A stretch of DNA of 64,000 nucleotides from Brevibacterium sediminis (lineage in GTDB: Bacteria; Actinomycetota; Actinomycetes; Actinomycetales; Brevibacteriaceae). Of this stretch, positions 17,322 to 25,235 are shown piece after piece; positions within the stretch are counted from its first letter, which is position 1; the number at the start of each line of letters is the position of its first letter. Both the position numbers and the translations under genes were made by a program. The stretch lies in the NCBI RefSeq assembly GCF_013623905.1, contig NZ_JABKDD010000002.1, positions 186,001-250,000 on the forward strand, read 5' to 3'. Below the pieces are notes generated by a model. The model was given only the letters and a program-made list of their open reading frames with translations. It was not told the DNA's origin and made no database searches.

Positions 17322-18122
17322 TCAGAGGAACCGGTGGATCGCGTTGCCGGCCTGCCGCATGATCGGCATGACGTCGACGACGCGGTCGGTGCCCGGTTCC
17401 CAGTTCGCGAACACCGCATAGGCGACGCGACGCGTAGGCGTCATCACGATCCCGGCATCGGCCCGGATCGTCCCGTTCGTGCCGGTCTTGTTCCACACCC
17501 ACACGTCCCGCTGGTAGTTGTAGTGAGCGAGCGGGTCCAGATCGAACGCCGAGGCGACCATCGAGGTGTCCGCGCCGGCTCCCAACCAGCGCCGGAAGAC
17601 CTCGTTCGTCGACTCGTCCCAGAATTCGTCCTTGGCGTGCCTGGCCATGAAATCACTGAGCTCCGCGGCCGTGCCCGTCGACAGTGTCCGCGGCGCTTTG
17701 GCCGGGCGCGGCCAGCGCAGAAAGTCGTGCAGACCCGAGTTCCTGTACCCGAGCTTCTCCACCTGATCCGCAACATTCTCCAGCCCGACCCTGCGGATGA
17801 GCACGTTCGTGGCGAAGTTGTCGCTGAAAGCCCCGATGAGCAGAGCGACGTCGAAGATGCTCAGATCGTCCTGCTCCATGAGGTACCAGATCCCCGATTC
17901 GTCGACCCTCTCCGAAGGCCGCCGATGCAGGCGTTCCTCCAGGTCAAGCGTGCCGTCCTTGTACATCTGCAAGGCAGTGTGGAGGAGGAAGACCTTGCCC
18001 ATGCTGGCGGTGTCGAGTTCGTCGTTCTCATTGTGGGCGAACACCCGTTCCCCACTGTCGACGTCGAAGGCCAGAGCGCTGAATCGCACTCCGGGCAGTC
18101 CATCGAATTTCAGTTCGCTCAT
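17322..18122 (-). CDS. Serine hydrolase, class A beta-lactamase-like
   Basis: Penicillin-recognising serine hydrolase of 266 residues. The three motifs are present: S40-M-G-K43, S100-D-N102 and K212-T-G214. The ATG at 18122 follows AGGAGC by 8 nt; no signal peptide is seen, so the protein is probably cytosolic. That argues against a role in beta-lactam resistance and for a peptide or D-amino-acid amide hydrolase. It follows the S66 LD-carboxypeptidase gene (94-bp gap) at the end of a peptide-transporter operon, in keeping with processing of imported cell-wall peptides. Substrate is not proven. Confidence 0.85.
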   Translation of the reverse strand: MSELKFDGLPGVRFSALAFDVDSGERVFAHNENDELDTASMGKVFLLHTALQMYKDGTLDLEERLHRRPSERVDESGIWYLMEQDDLSIFDVALLIGAFSDNFATNVLIRRVGLENVADQVEKLGYRNSGLHDFLRWPRPAKAPRTLSTGTAAELSDFMARHAKDEFWDESTNEVFRRWLGAGADTSMVASAFDLDPLAHYNYQRDVWVWNKTGTNGTIRADAGIVMTPTRRVAYAVFANWEPGTDRVVDVMPIMRQAGNAIHRFL

Positions 18123-18216
18123 CAGCGTGCTCCTGTCAGTCTCGTTTCGTTCATGTCTGCGCGCCCGCGATTCGTTCGCCTCACCGAGCCGGGCCATCGG
18201 CACGTGGTCGGCACCA

Positions 18217-19263
18217 TCATGCCTGCCCACCCGCGTGATCCACCCACAGCCGCGGCCGTTCCCCGGGCTCCGCCTTGAGCGTGACGTCGACGCCGAGTGG
18301 GGCGCTCGGCGCATCGGGATCGTGGCCGAAGCCCATCTCAGACACGATCGGGATTCCCAGACCGCCGAGGTAGTCGATCATCAGCGCCTCCACCTCGTGG
18401 ACGGGCGCGCAGTCCTCCCACGAGCCGAGCACCACCGCATCCGCCGAGGTGAACCACCCGCCGCGGACCAGCTGCACCATGAGATTGTCGAGCCGGTACA
18501 GCTCCTCGTCGACGTCTTCGAGCATGAGGATGCTCGGACCCCGATGCTCGCGTCGTTCCCGCACGTCGATGAGCTCGGGACTGCCCATCCCCGCGGCGAT
18601 GAGACTGAGATTTCCCCCGCCGAGGCGGCCCCTCGCCGACCCCGGAACCAACGTCTGCGCCCGGCTGAGCGGGCGGGTCGCAGCGGTCTGCTCCGCCGCA
18701 GCGGTGCCCTCCGTCGAGGCCTCTGCGGGGAATCCGAGTTCGCGCCCGCCCCAGGGATGAAACAGCCACGAGGCCACCTCGTCGGGCACGACCGTCGAGT
18801 TCTTGAACGGGTCATTGCCGACCATCGGGCAGAACAGAGTCGCGACGCCGAGGTGGTGTTCCCAGGCCTGGTGGAGTGCGGTGATGTCCGAGGAGCCGGT
18901 GAGCAGCTTGGGACGGCCGTCCCTGCGCAGCATGTGCCGGCGCATGAGGTCGAAGTCGATGCCGTCGAGCAGGCGCATGGCTCCGAACCCTCCGCGGAGC
19001 GCGATGACCGCATCCGTGTCCGGATCGCACCACGCGTCGACGAGATCGGCCCGGCGCTCGGCGTCCGTGCCGGCCAGGTACTTCACCCTCGGATGGCGGG
19101 CGCGGATGTTCTCACCGGGCACAACGCGCAACCCCCAGGATTCGAGCTGGGCGATGGCTCGCTGCAGCGACTCCTCGTCGGTGGGTCCCGACGGCGCAAT
19201 GAGGCGAACGGTGTCACCGGGCGCCAGCGGTGCAGAATCGAGATAGGGGCTCGACTTACTCAT
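18217..19263 (-). CDS. LD-carboxypeptidase, peptidase family S66 (LdcA-like)
   Basis: Cytosolic serine peptidase of 348 residues that in known members removes the terminal D-Ala from murein tetrapeptides or hydrolyses related LD bonds. The N-terminal APSGP motif (residues 23-27), ALRGGFGAMRLL near residue 90, the nucleophile Ser125 in TGSSDIT, the glycine-rich GGGNLSLI and the acidic/His segments LMLEDVDEE and GFGHDPDAPSAPLG give the expected Ser-His-Glu triad. A loop rich in Ala/Thr (about residues 180-215) precedes GGGNL and carries a CGCCGAGGCGGC word. Its start overlaps the end of the ABC transporter ATPase gene by 8 bp, so it belongs to that operon. Confidence 0.92.
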   Translation of the reverse strand: MSKSSPYLDSAPLAPGDTVRLIAPSGPTDEESLQRAIAQLESWGLRVVPGENIRARHPRVKYLAGTDAERRADLVDAWCDPDTDAVIALRGGFGAMRLLDGIDFDLMRRHMLRRDGRPKLLTGSSDITALHQAWEHHLGVATLFCPMVGNDPFKNSTVVPDEVASWLFHPWGGRELGFPAEASTEGTAAAEQTAATRPLSRAQTLVPGSARGRLGGGNLSLIAAGMGSPELIDVRERREHRGPSILMLEDVDEELYRLDNLMVQLVRGGWFTSADAVVLGSWEDCAPVHEVEALMIDYLGGLGIPIVSEMGFGHDPDAPSAPLGVDVTLKAEPGERPRLWVDHAGGQA

Positions 19264-20911
19264 TCCTCACCAGACTCTGACTTCCCAGTCGGGGAACCGC
19301 GGCGAGCAGCTCCTGCGTGTACTCGTGCTGCGGATCGGACAGCACCCTGTCGACCTCACCGTATTCGACGATCTCCCCTCTCTTCATCACCGCCACCGTA
19401 TCCGCGATGTTCCAGGCCAGGCCGAGGTCGTGGGTGATGATGAGCGCGCTCATCCCGAAGTTCTTCTTCAGCGCGAGGAACAGCGACAGGATCTCCCCGC
19501 GCACCGAGGCATCCAGCGACGCCACCGGCTCATCGGCGATGAGCACCTGCGGGTCGAGAGCCAGTGCGCCGGCGATGACGACGCGCTGCCGCTGTCCGCC
19601 GGAGAGCTCCTGCGGAATCGACTCGAGATAGTCCTCGGCCGGGGTGAGCTCGGCGGCTTCGAGCGCGCCGATGACCCTCTCGTACTCCCGGTCCTTGATT
19701 CCCTGCACCTTCAAGCCCTCGACCACGGCCTCGTACACGCTGCGCTTGGGATTGAGCGATCCGGCCGGATCCTGCAGAATCATCTGCACCTTCTGCCGAA
19801 ATGCTCGCAGCTCCTTCGCCTTCTTCGGCAGAGCCTTGCCCGCGAACGACAGCTGCGAACCCGCTTCCACCTCCTGCAGACCGAGCAGCGACCGTGCCAG
19901 AGTCGTCTTCCCCGAGCCGGACTGGCCGACGACGGCGAGGATCTCCGCCTTCCGCAGCTGCAGGTCCACACCGCGCACCGCACGTTCACGACCCCGCCGG
20001 GTGTCGAAGGAGACACTGAGATCCTTCGCCTCGAGCACTACCTCATCCGTCATGGTGAATGGTTCGGCCCGGACCACCTCGGCGGGTTTGAGTGTTCGGG
20101 GATTCAGCCGGGATTCGGGGTCCCCGATCTGCGGAAACGCACCGGCCAGCTGCTTCGTGTAGTCCTCCTGCGGAGACAGGCACACTTCGTCGCTCGGTCC
20201 GTATTCGACGAGGCGGCCGTGACGCATGATCGCGAGTTTCGCGCACACGGCCGAGAGCACGGCGAGGTCGTGGCTGATCATCAGCAGGGAGATTCCGCGT
20301 TCGGCGACGAGGCGGGCCAGGCCGGACAGGATCTGCTTCTGCACGATGACGTCGAGGGCAGTCGTCGGCTCGTCGGCGATGATGATATCGGGTTCACAGG
20401 CGAGCGCCATGGCGATCATGATGCGCTGTTTCTGCCCGCCGGAGAGCTCGTGCGGATATGCGCTCGACTTCGATGCCTCGAGGTTGACCTCGGCGAGGAG
20501 TTCGAACATCCGGTCGCGGCGCTTCTGCGGGGTCGTCCACGTGCCCTTCGAGTGATGTTCGAGGGCTTCGATGATCTGTTGCCCCACCTCGCGGACGGGG
20601 TTGAGAGAGTGCAGAGCTCCTTGGAAGACGATCGAGGCCTGCGCCCACCGGACCGCGCGGATCTGGCCGAAGCTCAGCTCCCGGATGTCCTGCCCGCCGA
20701 GGAGGACCCGCCCGTCGAGGCGAGCCGACTTCGGCAGCAGGCGCAGAGCCGACATGATCAGGGTCGACTTCCCCGACCCGGACTCCCCCGCGATGCCCAG
20801 GGTGGCACCGGCGGGCAGGTCGAGGCTGACGTCTTCCACGGCGACGACGTCGCCGCGGTCGGATGAGGAGCGGTAGGTGATCGAGACGTTCTCGAATTGC
20901 AGATCGGTCAT
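19256..20911 (-). CDS. Peptide ABC transporter ATPase, fused OppD-OppF type
   Basis: Single 551-residue protein holding both nucleotide-binding domains of an oligopeptide/dipeptide importer. Domain 1 has Walker A GESGSGKST at residues 42-50, signature LSGGQKQR and Walker B IIIADEPTTALD. Domain 2 has GQSGSGKTT, LSGGQRQR and VLIADEPVASLD. Each domain carries the OppDF-type C-terminal tail (VCLSPQEDYTKQL; VLSDPQHEYTQELL). The ATG shares one base with the stop of the upstream permease gene (TGATG), so translation is coupled. It energises uptake through the two permeases encoded just upstream. Confidence 0.95.
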   Translation of the reverse strand: MTDLQFENVSITYRSSSDRGDVVAVEDVSLDLPAGATLGIAGESGSGKSTLIMSALRLLPKSARLDGRVLLGGQDIRELSFGQIRAVRWAQASIVFQGALHSLNPVREVGQQIIEALEHHSKGTWTTPQKRRDRMFELLAEVNLEASKSSAYPHELSGGQKQRIMIAMALACEPDIIIADEPTTALDVIVQKQILSGLARLVAERGISLLMISHDLAVLSAVCAKLAIMRHGRLVEYGPSDEVCLSPQEDYTKQLAGAFPQIGDPESRLNPRTLKPAEVVRAEPFTMTDEVVLEAKDLSVSFDTRRGRERAVRGVDLQLRKAEILAVVGQSGSGKTTLARSLLGLQEVEAGSQLSFAGKALPKKAKELRAFRQKVQMILQDPAGSLNPKRSVYEAVVEGLKVQGIKDREYERVIGALEAAELTPAEDYLESIPQELSGGQRQRVVIAGALALDPQVLIADEPVASLDASVRGEILSLFLALKKNFGMSALIITHDLGLAWNIADTVAVMKRGEIVEYGEVDRVLSDPQHEYTQELLAAVPRLGSQSLVRNE

Positions 20912-21894
20912 CAGCGGCTCCTCAGGGCAGGGTTGATGATGGCCTCGAATGCGCGCCCGACCATCGTGAAGGCGAGCACGACGAGCAGGATCGCCACACC
21001 CGGGGTGAGCACGTACCACCAGTAGCCGGAGGTCGCCGCGGACACGTCCATCGAGTTCTTCAGGATCGTGCCCCACGATTCCTTCGACGTGTCCCCGAGG
21101 CCGAGGAACGACAGCGTCGATTCGGCGATGATCGCCCCACCGACGGTCAGCGTCGTGTTCGCGAGCACGAGCGGCATCACCGCAGGCAGCAGGTGACGAA
21201 ACAGGATGTGGGAATGACCGGCACCGAGGATGCGCGCCCTTTCGATGTAGAGCCGAGATTCGACGCTCAAGGTCTGTGAGCGCACGATCCGTGCCGTGGA
21301 CGCCCATGAGGTCAGTCCGATGGCGACGACGATCGTGAAGACTCCGCGTTCGAGCACGGAGGAGAGCACGATCGCGAGAAGCAGGGACGGCAGGACGATG
21401 AAGAAGTCGACGATGCGCATGATGACGCCGCCGAACAGTCCTGTGAAGTGACCGGCGGCCAGGCCCATGATGGTGCCGATGATCATGGACATGACGGTCG
21501 CTGCGACGCCGACGAGGATCGACACGCGCGCTCCCCAGAGGATGCGCACCCACAGCTCCCGTCCCAGGTCATCGGTGCCCAAGGGGTGGTCGAGGCTCGG
21601 CGGGGCATAGCGCGGCACGTCGAGCTGCTTCGTGACATCGAGCATCGAGGCCGGGGCGATGAGCGGTGCGGCGATCGCGATGACGATGAAGAAGAGGAGC
21701 ACGACGGCGCCGATGAGCGCCGGAACGTCGGAGCGGAAGAGCGCCCAGTTCTTCTTCGCGTTGTTCAGGCGGCGTTCGCGCACGAGCTTCGCGCCGTCGA
21801 CGACAGGGATGGATCCCCGTGTTTCCGAACCACGCGGATTCGGTTCGTTCGATGAGGGGCCGGGGGCCGCCTCGGCGGGGGTGTTCGCGCTCAT
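20911..21894 (-). CDS. Peptide ABC transporter permease, DppC/OppC type
   Basis: Inner-membrane subunit of 327 residues. An N-terminal cytosolic stretch of about 50 residues (Pro/Ser/Ala rich, including one GCCGCCTCGGCG word) precedes the OppC N-terminal helix. The EAA coupling motif is ERARILGAGHSHILFRHLLP, and the DppC signature LGTDDLGRELWVRILWGAR precedes the core domain. Ribosome-binding site AGGAGG lies ahead of the ATG at 21894. The start overlaps the stop of the DppB-type gene by one base (TGATG). Confidence 0.94.
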   Translation of the reverse strand: MSANTPAEAAPGPSSNEPNPRGSETRGSIPVVDGAKLVRERRLNNAKKNWALFRSDVPALIGAVVLLFFIVIAIAAPLIAPASMLDVTKQLDVPRYAPPSLDHPLGTDDLGRELWVRILWGARVSILVGVAATVMSMIIGTIMGLAAGHFTGLFGGVIMRIVDFFIVLPSLLLAIVLSSVLERGVFTIVVAIGLTSWASTARIVRSQTLSVESRLYIERARILGAGHSHILFRHLLPAVMPLVLANTTLTVGGAIIAESTLSFLGLGDTSKESWGTILKNSMDVSAATSGYWWYVLTPGVAILLVVLAFTMVGRAFEAIINPALRSR

Positions 21895-23069
21895 CAGGCC
21901 CTCCTGACGCGGGGATCGAGGAATCGGTAGACGATGTCGGCGGCGAGGTTCATCACGATGATGATCGCCGAGAACACGACGAAGGTGCCCTGCAGCAGCG
22001 GCAGGTCGGGGCCGCGGATGGCTTCGAAGGTGAGCTTGCCCAGTCCCGGCCACGAGAACACGGCTTCGACCGTGACGGCGCCGGCGATGAGTCCGCCGAT
22101 GTGGAGGAAGACGACGGTGACGGTCGGCAGCAGCGCATTCGGCACGGCGTGACGGCGGCGGACCTCATCCTCGGTGAGTCCTTTCGCGCGGGCGGTCGTG
22201 AGGTAGTCCTCGTTCATCTCCTCGAGCAGGGAGGCGCGCATGATCATGAGGAACTGTGCGTAGACGACGGCGACGAGCGAGACGACGGGGAGGATGAGGT
22301 GTTTGATGACGTCGATGATTCCGGCCGGTGACCATGGGTCGAGGCCGGGAGTGATCATGCCGCCGGTGGGCAGCCATTGGAGGGTGCCGCCGAAGATCAT
22401 GAGCAGGATGAGGCCGAGCCAGAACGTCGGCACGGACCAGAAGATCAGCGAGGTCGAGGAGGCGAGCTTGTCGAACAGGGTGTTGCGGCGCCAGGCCGAG
22501 ATCTGTCCGAGCCACAGGCCCAGGACGATGGCGATGACGGCCGCGGTGGCGGTGAGCAGCAGCGTCGGGCCGAGGTATTCGCCGATGAGCGAGGACACGG
22601 ATTTCCGGTACACGTAGGACTCGCCGAGGTCGCCGGTGACGATGCCGACGAGGTAGTCCCAGAACTGGACGATCACGGGTTTGTCGAGTCCGTATTGGCT
22701 GCGCAGTTCGGCGATCTGCGCCGGCGACATCGGCCGTTCCTTCGCGATCTTGAGCACGGGATCGCCGGGCAGCATGCGGAAGGCGAAGAAGCCGAGCACG
22801 ATGACGAGGACCATCGAGGTCGCGGCCCCGCCGAGCTTGCGCAGGAAGTAGCGGGTGAACGATCCGCCGGCCGGTGGTTCGTCCATATCGACGGTGGCGG
22901 GGTTCGCGTCGGCGGGGTTCGCCGGGTCGGCGGGGTTCGCGTCGGCGGTTGCCGCGGATCCCTTCGCCGAGGCGGGGCTGGGGTTCGTGGGGTCGGTGCC
23001 CGGGTTCGCCGTGCCCGGTCCTCGGTCAGGGCGATCCCCGGACTGGGGATCGTGGGTGGGTGTGCTCAC
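21894..23069 (-). CDS. Peptide ABC transporter permease, DppB/OppB type
   Basis: Inner-membrane subunit of 391 residues with GTG start (GGAG 8 nt upstream). A Pro/Ala/Asn-rich N-terminal tail of about 65 residues, with short NPADxANPAD repeats, precedes the first helix (LVIVLGFFAFRMLPGDP is the standard DppB start). The EAA loop is TTARAKGLTEDEVRRRHAVPN. The long tail is unusual for the family. It partners the DppC-type subunit encoded immediately downstream. Confidence 0.93.
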   Translation of the reverse strand: MSTPTHDPQSGDRPDRGPGTANPGTDPTNPSPASAKGSAATADANPADPANPADANPATVDMDEPPAGGSFTRYFLRKLGGAATSMVLVIVLGFFAFRMLPGDPVLKIAKERPMSPAQIAELRSQYGLDKPVIVQFWDYLVGIVTGDLGESYVYRKSVSSLIGEYLGPTLLLTATAAVIAIVLGLWLGQISAWRRNTLFDKLASSTSLIFWSVPTFWLGLILLMIFGGTLQWLPTGGMITPGLDPWSPAGIIDVIKHLILPVVSLVAVVYAQFLMIMRASLLEEMNEDYLTTARAKGLTEDEVRRRHAVPNALLPTVTVVFLHIGGLIAGAVTVEAVFSWPGLGKLTFEAIRGPDLPLLQGTFVVFSAIIIVMNLAADIVYRFLDPRVRRA

Positions 23070-23089
23070 TGTGGTGCTCCAGATGGTGG

Positions 23090-23197
23090 GGACGGGCCCG
23101 TGGGCCCGGGTGCCGCGGGTGGTGCGGACTGGCCCGCGGGTCCGGGTGCCGCAGGTGGTGCGGACTGGCCCGTGAGTCCGGGTGCCGCAGGTGGTGC
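23090..23197. repeat. 36-bp tandem repeat, three copies
   Basis: Three head-to-tail 36-bp units lie at 23090-23125, 23126-23161 and 23162-23197, the last two differing at only a couple of positions (core GTCCGGGTGCCGCAGGTGG). They fill the gap between the binding-protein gene and the DppB-type gene. Confidence 0.8.
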
Positions 23198-23218
23198 GGA
23201 TGGTGCGGCACCCGGACT
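23175..23218 (-). terminator. Intercistronic hairpin after the peptide-binding protein gene
   Basis: A 14-bp perfect stem (AGTCCGGGTGCCGC with its complement) and a 16-nt loop, formed by the last tandem-repeat unit and an inverted copy. No T-run follows. In binding-protein-dependent operons such hairpins usually stabilise the binding-protein mRNA or attenuate the downstream permease genes. Confidence 0.6.
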
Positions 23219-23231
23219 GTGGGTGTGGGGA

Positions 23232-25052
23232 CTATTCGCGGTCGTCGGACTTCTTGCGACGGCTGAGCAGCCAGCCGCCTCCGCCGAGGACGACGATGAC
23301 CGCTGCCGCGATGCCGATCCACCCTCCTGCGCCCATTCCGCCGCCGGTGGCTTCCTCTTCGCTGACGGGTTCGACCGAGGAATATCCCCAGTAGCCGACC
23401 TGGTTGGCGATGGCACCGCCGTCGCTGGGCTGTTTGGTGAAGTTGTCGAACCGGTCGGAGCGGTAGGCCTCGAGCTGGTTCGGGTACCACAGCGTCACCG
23501 AGGGGGCTTCCTCGTAGTGGATGGCCTGGGCCTTCTGCACGAGGTCCTGACGCTTGGCCTGGTCGAGCTCGACGTGCTGAGCCTGATAGAGCTTGTCGAA
23601 TTCCTTGTTGCACCAGCCGTCTTGGCTGGTGCCGCCGTTGCCGTCGGCGTCGGGGCGCTGACCGCAGGTGTTGATGCTCAGCTGGTAGTCGGGATCGGGA
23701 TTGATCGACCAGCCGGAGAAGTACATATCGTAGTCGCCCTTGGTGGTGCGTTCGGACACCGTGTCGACGTCAGAGGACTCGTTCTTCAGGTCGATGCCGA
23801 TGTCCTTCATCCACGGTTTGAGGAACTTCGCGGTGCTCTGTTCGATCGGCGCGTCGGCGTCGGTGAGGAAGCGCAGCTGCAGCTTCTCACCGTCCTTCTC
23901 GCGGATGCCGCCGGATCCTTCCTTCCAGCCGGCGTCGTCGAGGAGCTTCTTCGCCTCGGCCACGTCGAATCCGCTGATGACGGAGTTGTCGGACTTGAGT
24001 GCCCAGTCCGGGTAGACGGCAGGAATGAAGCTCGTGGCCGGCTGCGCATAGTCCTGCATGACCTGTTTGCGCAGGGTCTCGGTGTCGATGCCGGCGCGGA
24101 TTGCCTGGCGGACCTTCTTGTCCTTCAGCGCCTCATTGCCGGTGCCGAATTCCTTGCCCTTGGCGTCGGCGACGCCCGGGTTGATGGAGATTCCATTGAA
24201 GCGGCGGCCGTTGCCGTCGTTGAGTTCGACGTTGTCCGCGTTCTCCAGCGCCGTGAACTGGTCGGGGCTGAGCCCAGTGATGAAGTCGACTTCGCCGGAG
24301 CGGATCGCCTGCACCTGCGCATCTGAGTTCGTGTAGTAGCGGTACTGGATCTCGTCGAGCTTCGGCTTGCCGCGCCAGAAGTTCGGGTTCGCCTTGAGCG
24401 TGATCGACTTGTTCGCCTCGTAGCTCTCGAGCTGGAAGGGTCCCGAGCCGACGGACTTCTCATCGTTCTTGAATTCGCCGGGCTTGTCGATCTTCGACCA
24501 GACGTGCTCGGGCACGACGGGGATCTCTTGGCCGGGGTTGTTCGCCTGCGGCTTCTTCAGAGTGATCTTGACGGTGCCGTCGTCGGGGGCCTCGACCTTG
24601 TCGAAGTTTTCGACGAGGCTGCCGTTGGCCACCGCCATCTCTTCCTTCTCCATCATCTGGTTGTAGGTCCAGGCGACGTCTTTCGAGGTCAGCGGTTCAC
24701 CGTCGGACCATTTCATGTCCGGACGGATCGTGTAGGTCCAGACCTTGCCCTCGGAGTCCGTGTTCCATTCGGTGGCGAGCCCCTCGGTGATCGAACCGTC
24801 CTTGGCGTCGTTGGCCACGAGGTTCTCGTACATGTACCGGAAGGTGTTCGTCGGCACGAGGTAGAAGGACGTGAACGGGTTGAAGGAGTCGATGAAACCG
24901 TCGGTGGCGATCCGCAGCACGTTCTCGGAGGCCGGAGCCTCCGAGGTGGCGGCCTGCGCCGGGGCGGCGGCCATCGATCCGGCAAGGGCGAGTGCTGCGA
25001 CGCCGGCCAGGCACCGTTGCCAGCCTCTGCGCAGTGAGTGTGAAGTGAACAT
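23232..25052 (-). CDS. Peptide-binding protein of an ABC transporter (SBP family 5), C-terminally membrane-anchored
   Basis: Extracellular solute-binding protein of 606 residues (SBP_bac_5; DppA/OppA-like). The ATG at 25052 gives a clean Sec signal peptide (CLAGVAALALAGSMAAAPAQA). Family segments include WTYTIRPDMKWSDGEPLTSKDVAW and YDMYFSGWSINPDPDYQLSI. There is no lipobox; instead a C-terminal hydrophobic helix (GGWIGIAAAVIVVLGGGGWLL) followed by SRRKKSDDRE anchors it in the membrane. This differs from the usual lipoprotein arrangement of Gram-positive binding proteins. It is the first transporter gene of the operon and should set its specificity, most likely short peptides. Confidence 0.92.
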   Translation of the reverse strand: MFTSHSLRRGWQRCLAGVAALALAGSMAAAPAQAATSEAPASENVLRIATDGFIDSFNPFTSFYLVPTNTFRYMYENLVANDAKDGSITEGLATEWNTDSEGKVWTYTIRPDMKWSDGEPLTSKDVAWTYNQMMEKEEMAVANGSLVENFDKVEAPDDGTVKITLKKPQANNPGQEIPVVPEHVWSKIDKPGEFKNDEKSVGSGPFQLESYEANKSITLKANPNFWRGKPKLDEIQYRYYTNSDAQVQAIRSGEVDFITGLSPDQFTALENADNVELNDGNGRRFNGISINPGVADAKGKEFGTGNEALKDKKVRQAIRAGIDTETLRKQVMQDYAQPATSFIPAVYPDWALKSDNSVISGFDVAEAKKLLDDAGWKEGSGGIREKDGEKLQLRFLTDADAPIEQSTAKFLKPWMKDIGIDLKNESSDVDTVSERTTKGDYDMYFSGWSINPDPDYQLSINTCGQRPDADGNGGTSQDGWCNKEFDKLYQAQHVELDQAKRQDLVQKAQAIHYEEAPSVTLWYPNQLEAYRSDRFDNFTKQPSDGGAIANQVGYWGYSSVEPVSEEEATGGGMGAGGWIGIAAAVIVVLGGGGWLLSRRKKSDDRE

Positions 25053-25235
25053 CTTCGTCTTTCTTCTCGTGCGGTGATTCACTTGTCCTCCCCTGACCCG
25101 GGTGAATCGGGGTGTTCTCCCGGGTCAGAGCAGATGTGTTCTCCATCACTCTACGTTCGAAGTGACGTGAAAACGGCACAACAACACACAAATATGCCAG
25201 CCGGTCACTGTGCAGATGCCACAGGCGGTTCGAAA

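Noticed and set aside
17322-18122. Antibiotic-resistance beta-lactamase
   Set aside because: The three motifs are present but there is no signal peptide or lipobox, and the gene sits in a peptide-catabolism cluster, so a resistance role is not supported.
23090-23197. Possible CRISPR or VNTR-coding gene
   Set aside because: Units are directly abutting with no spacers and lie between two genes of one operon.
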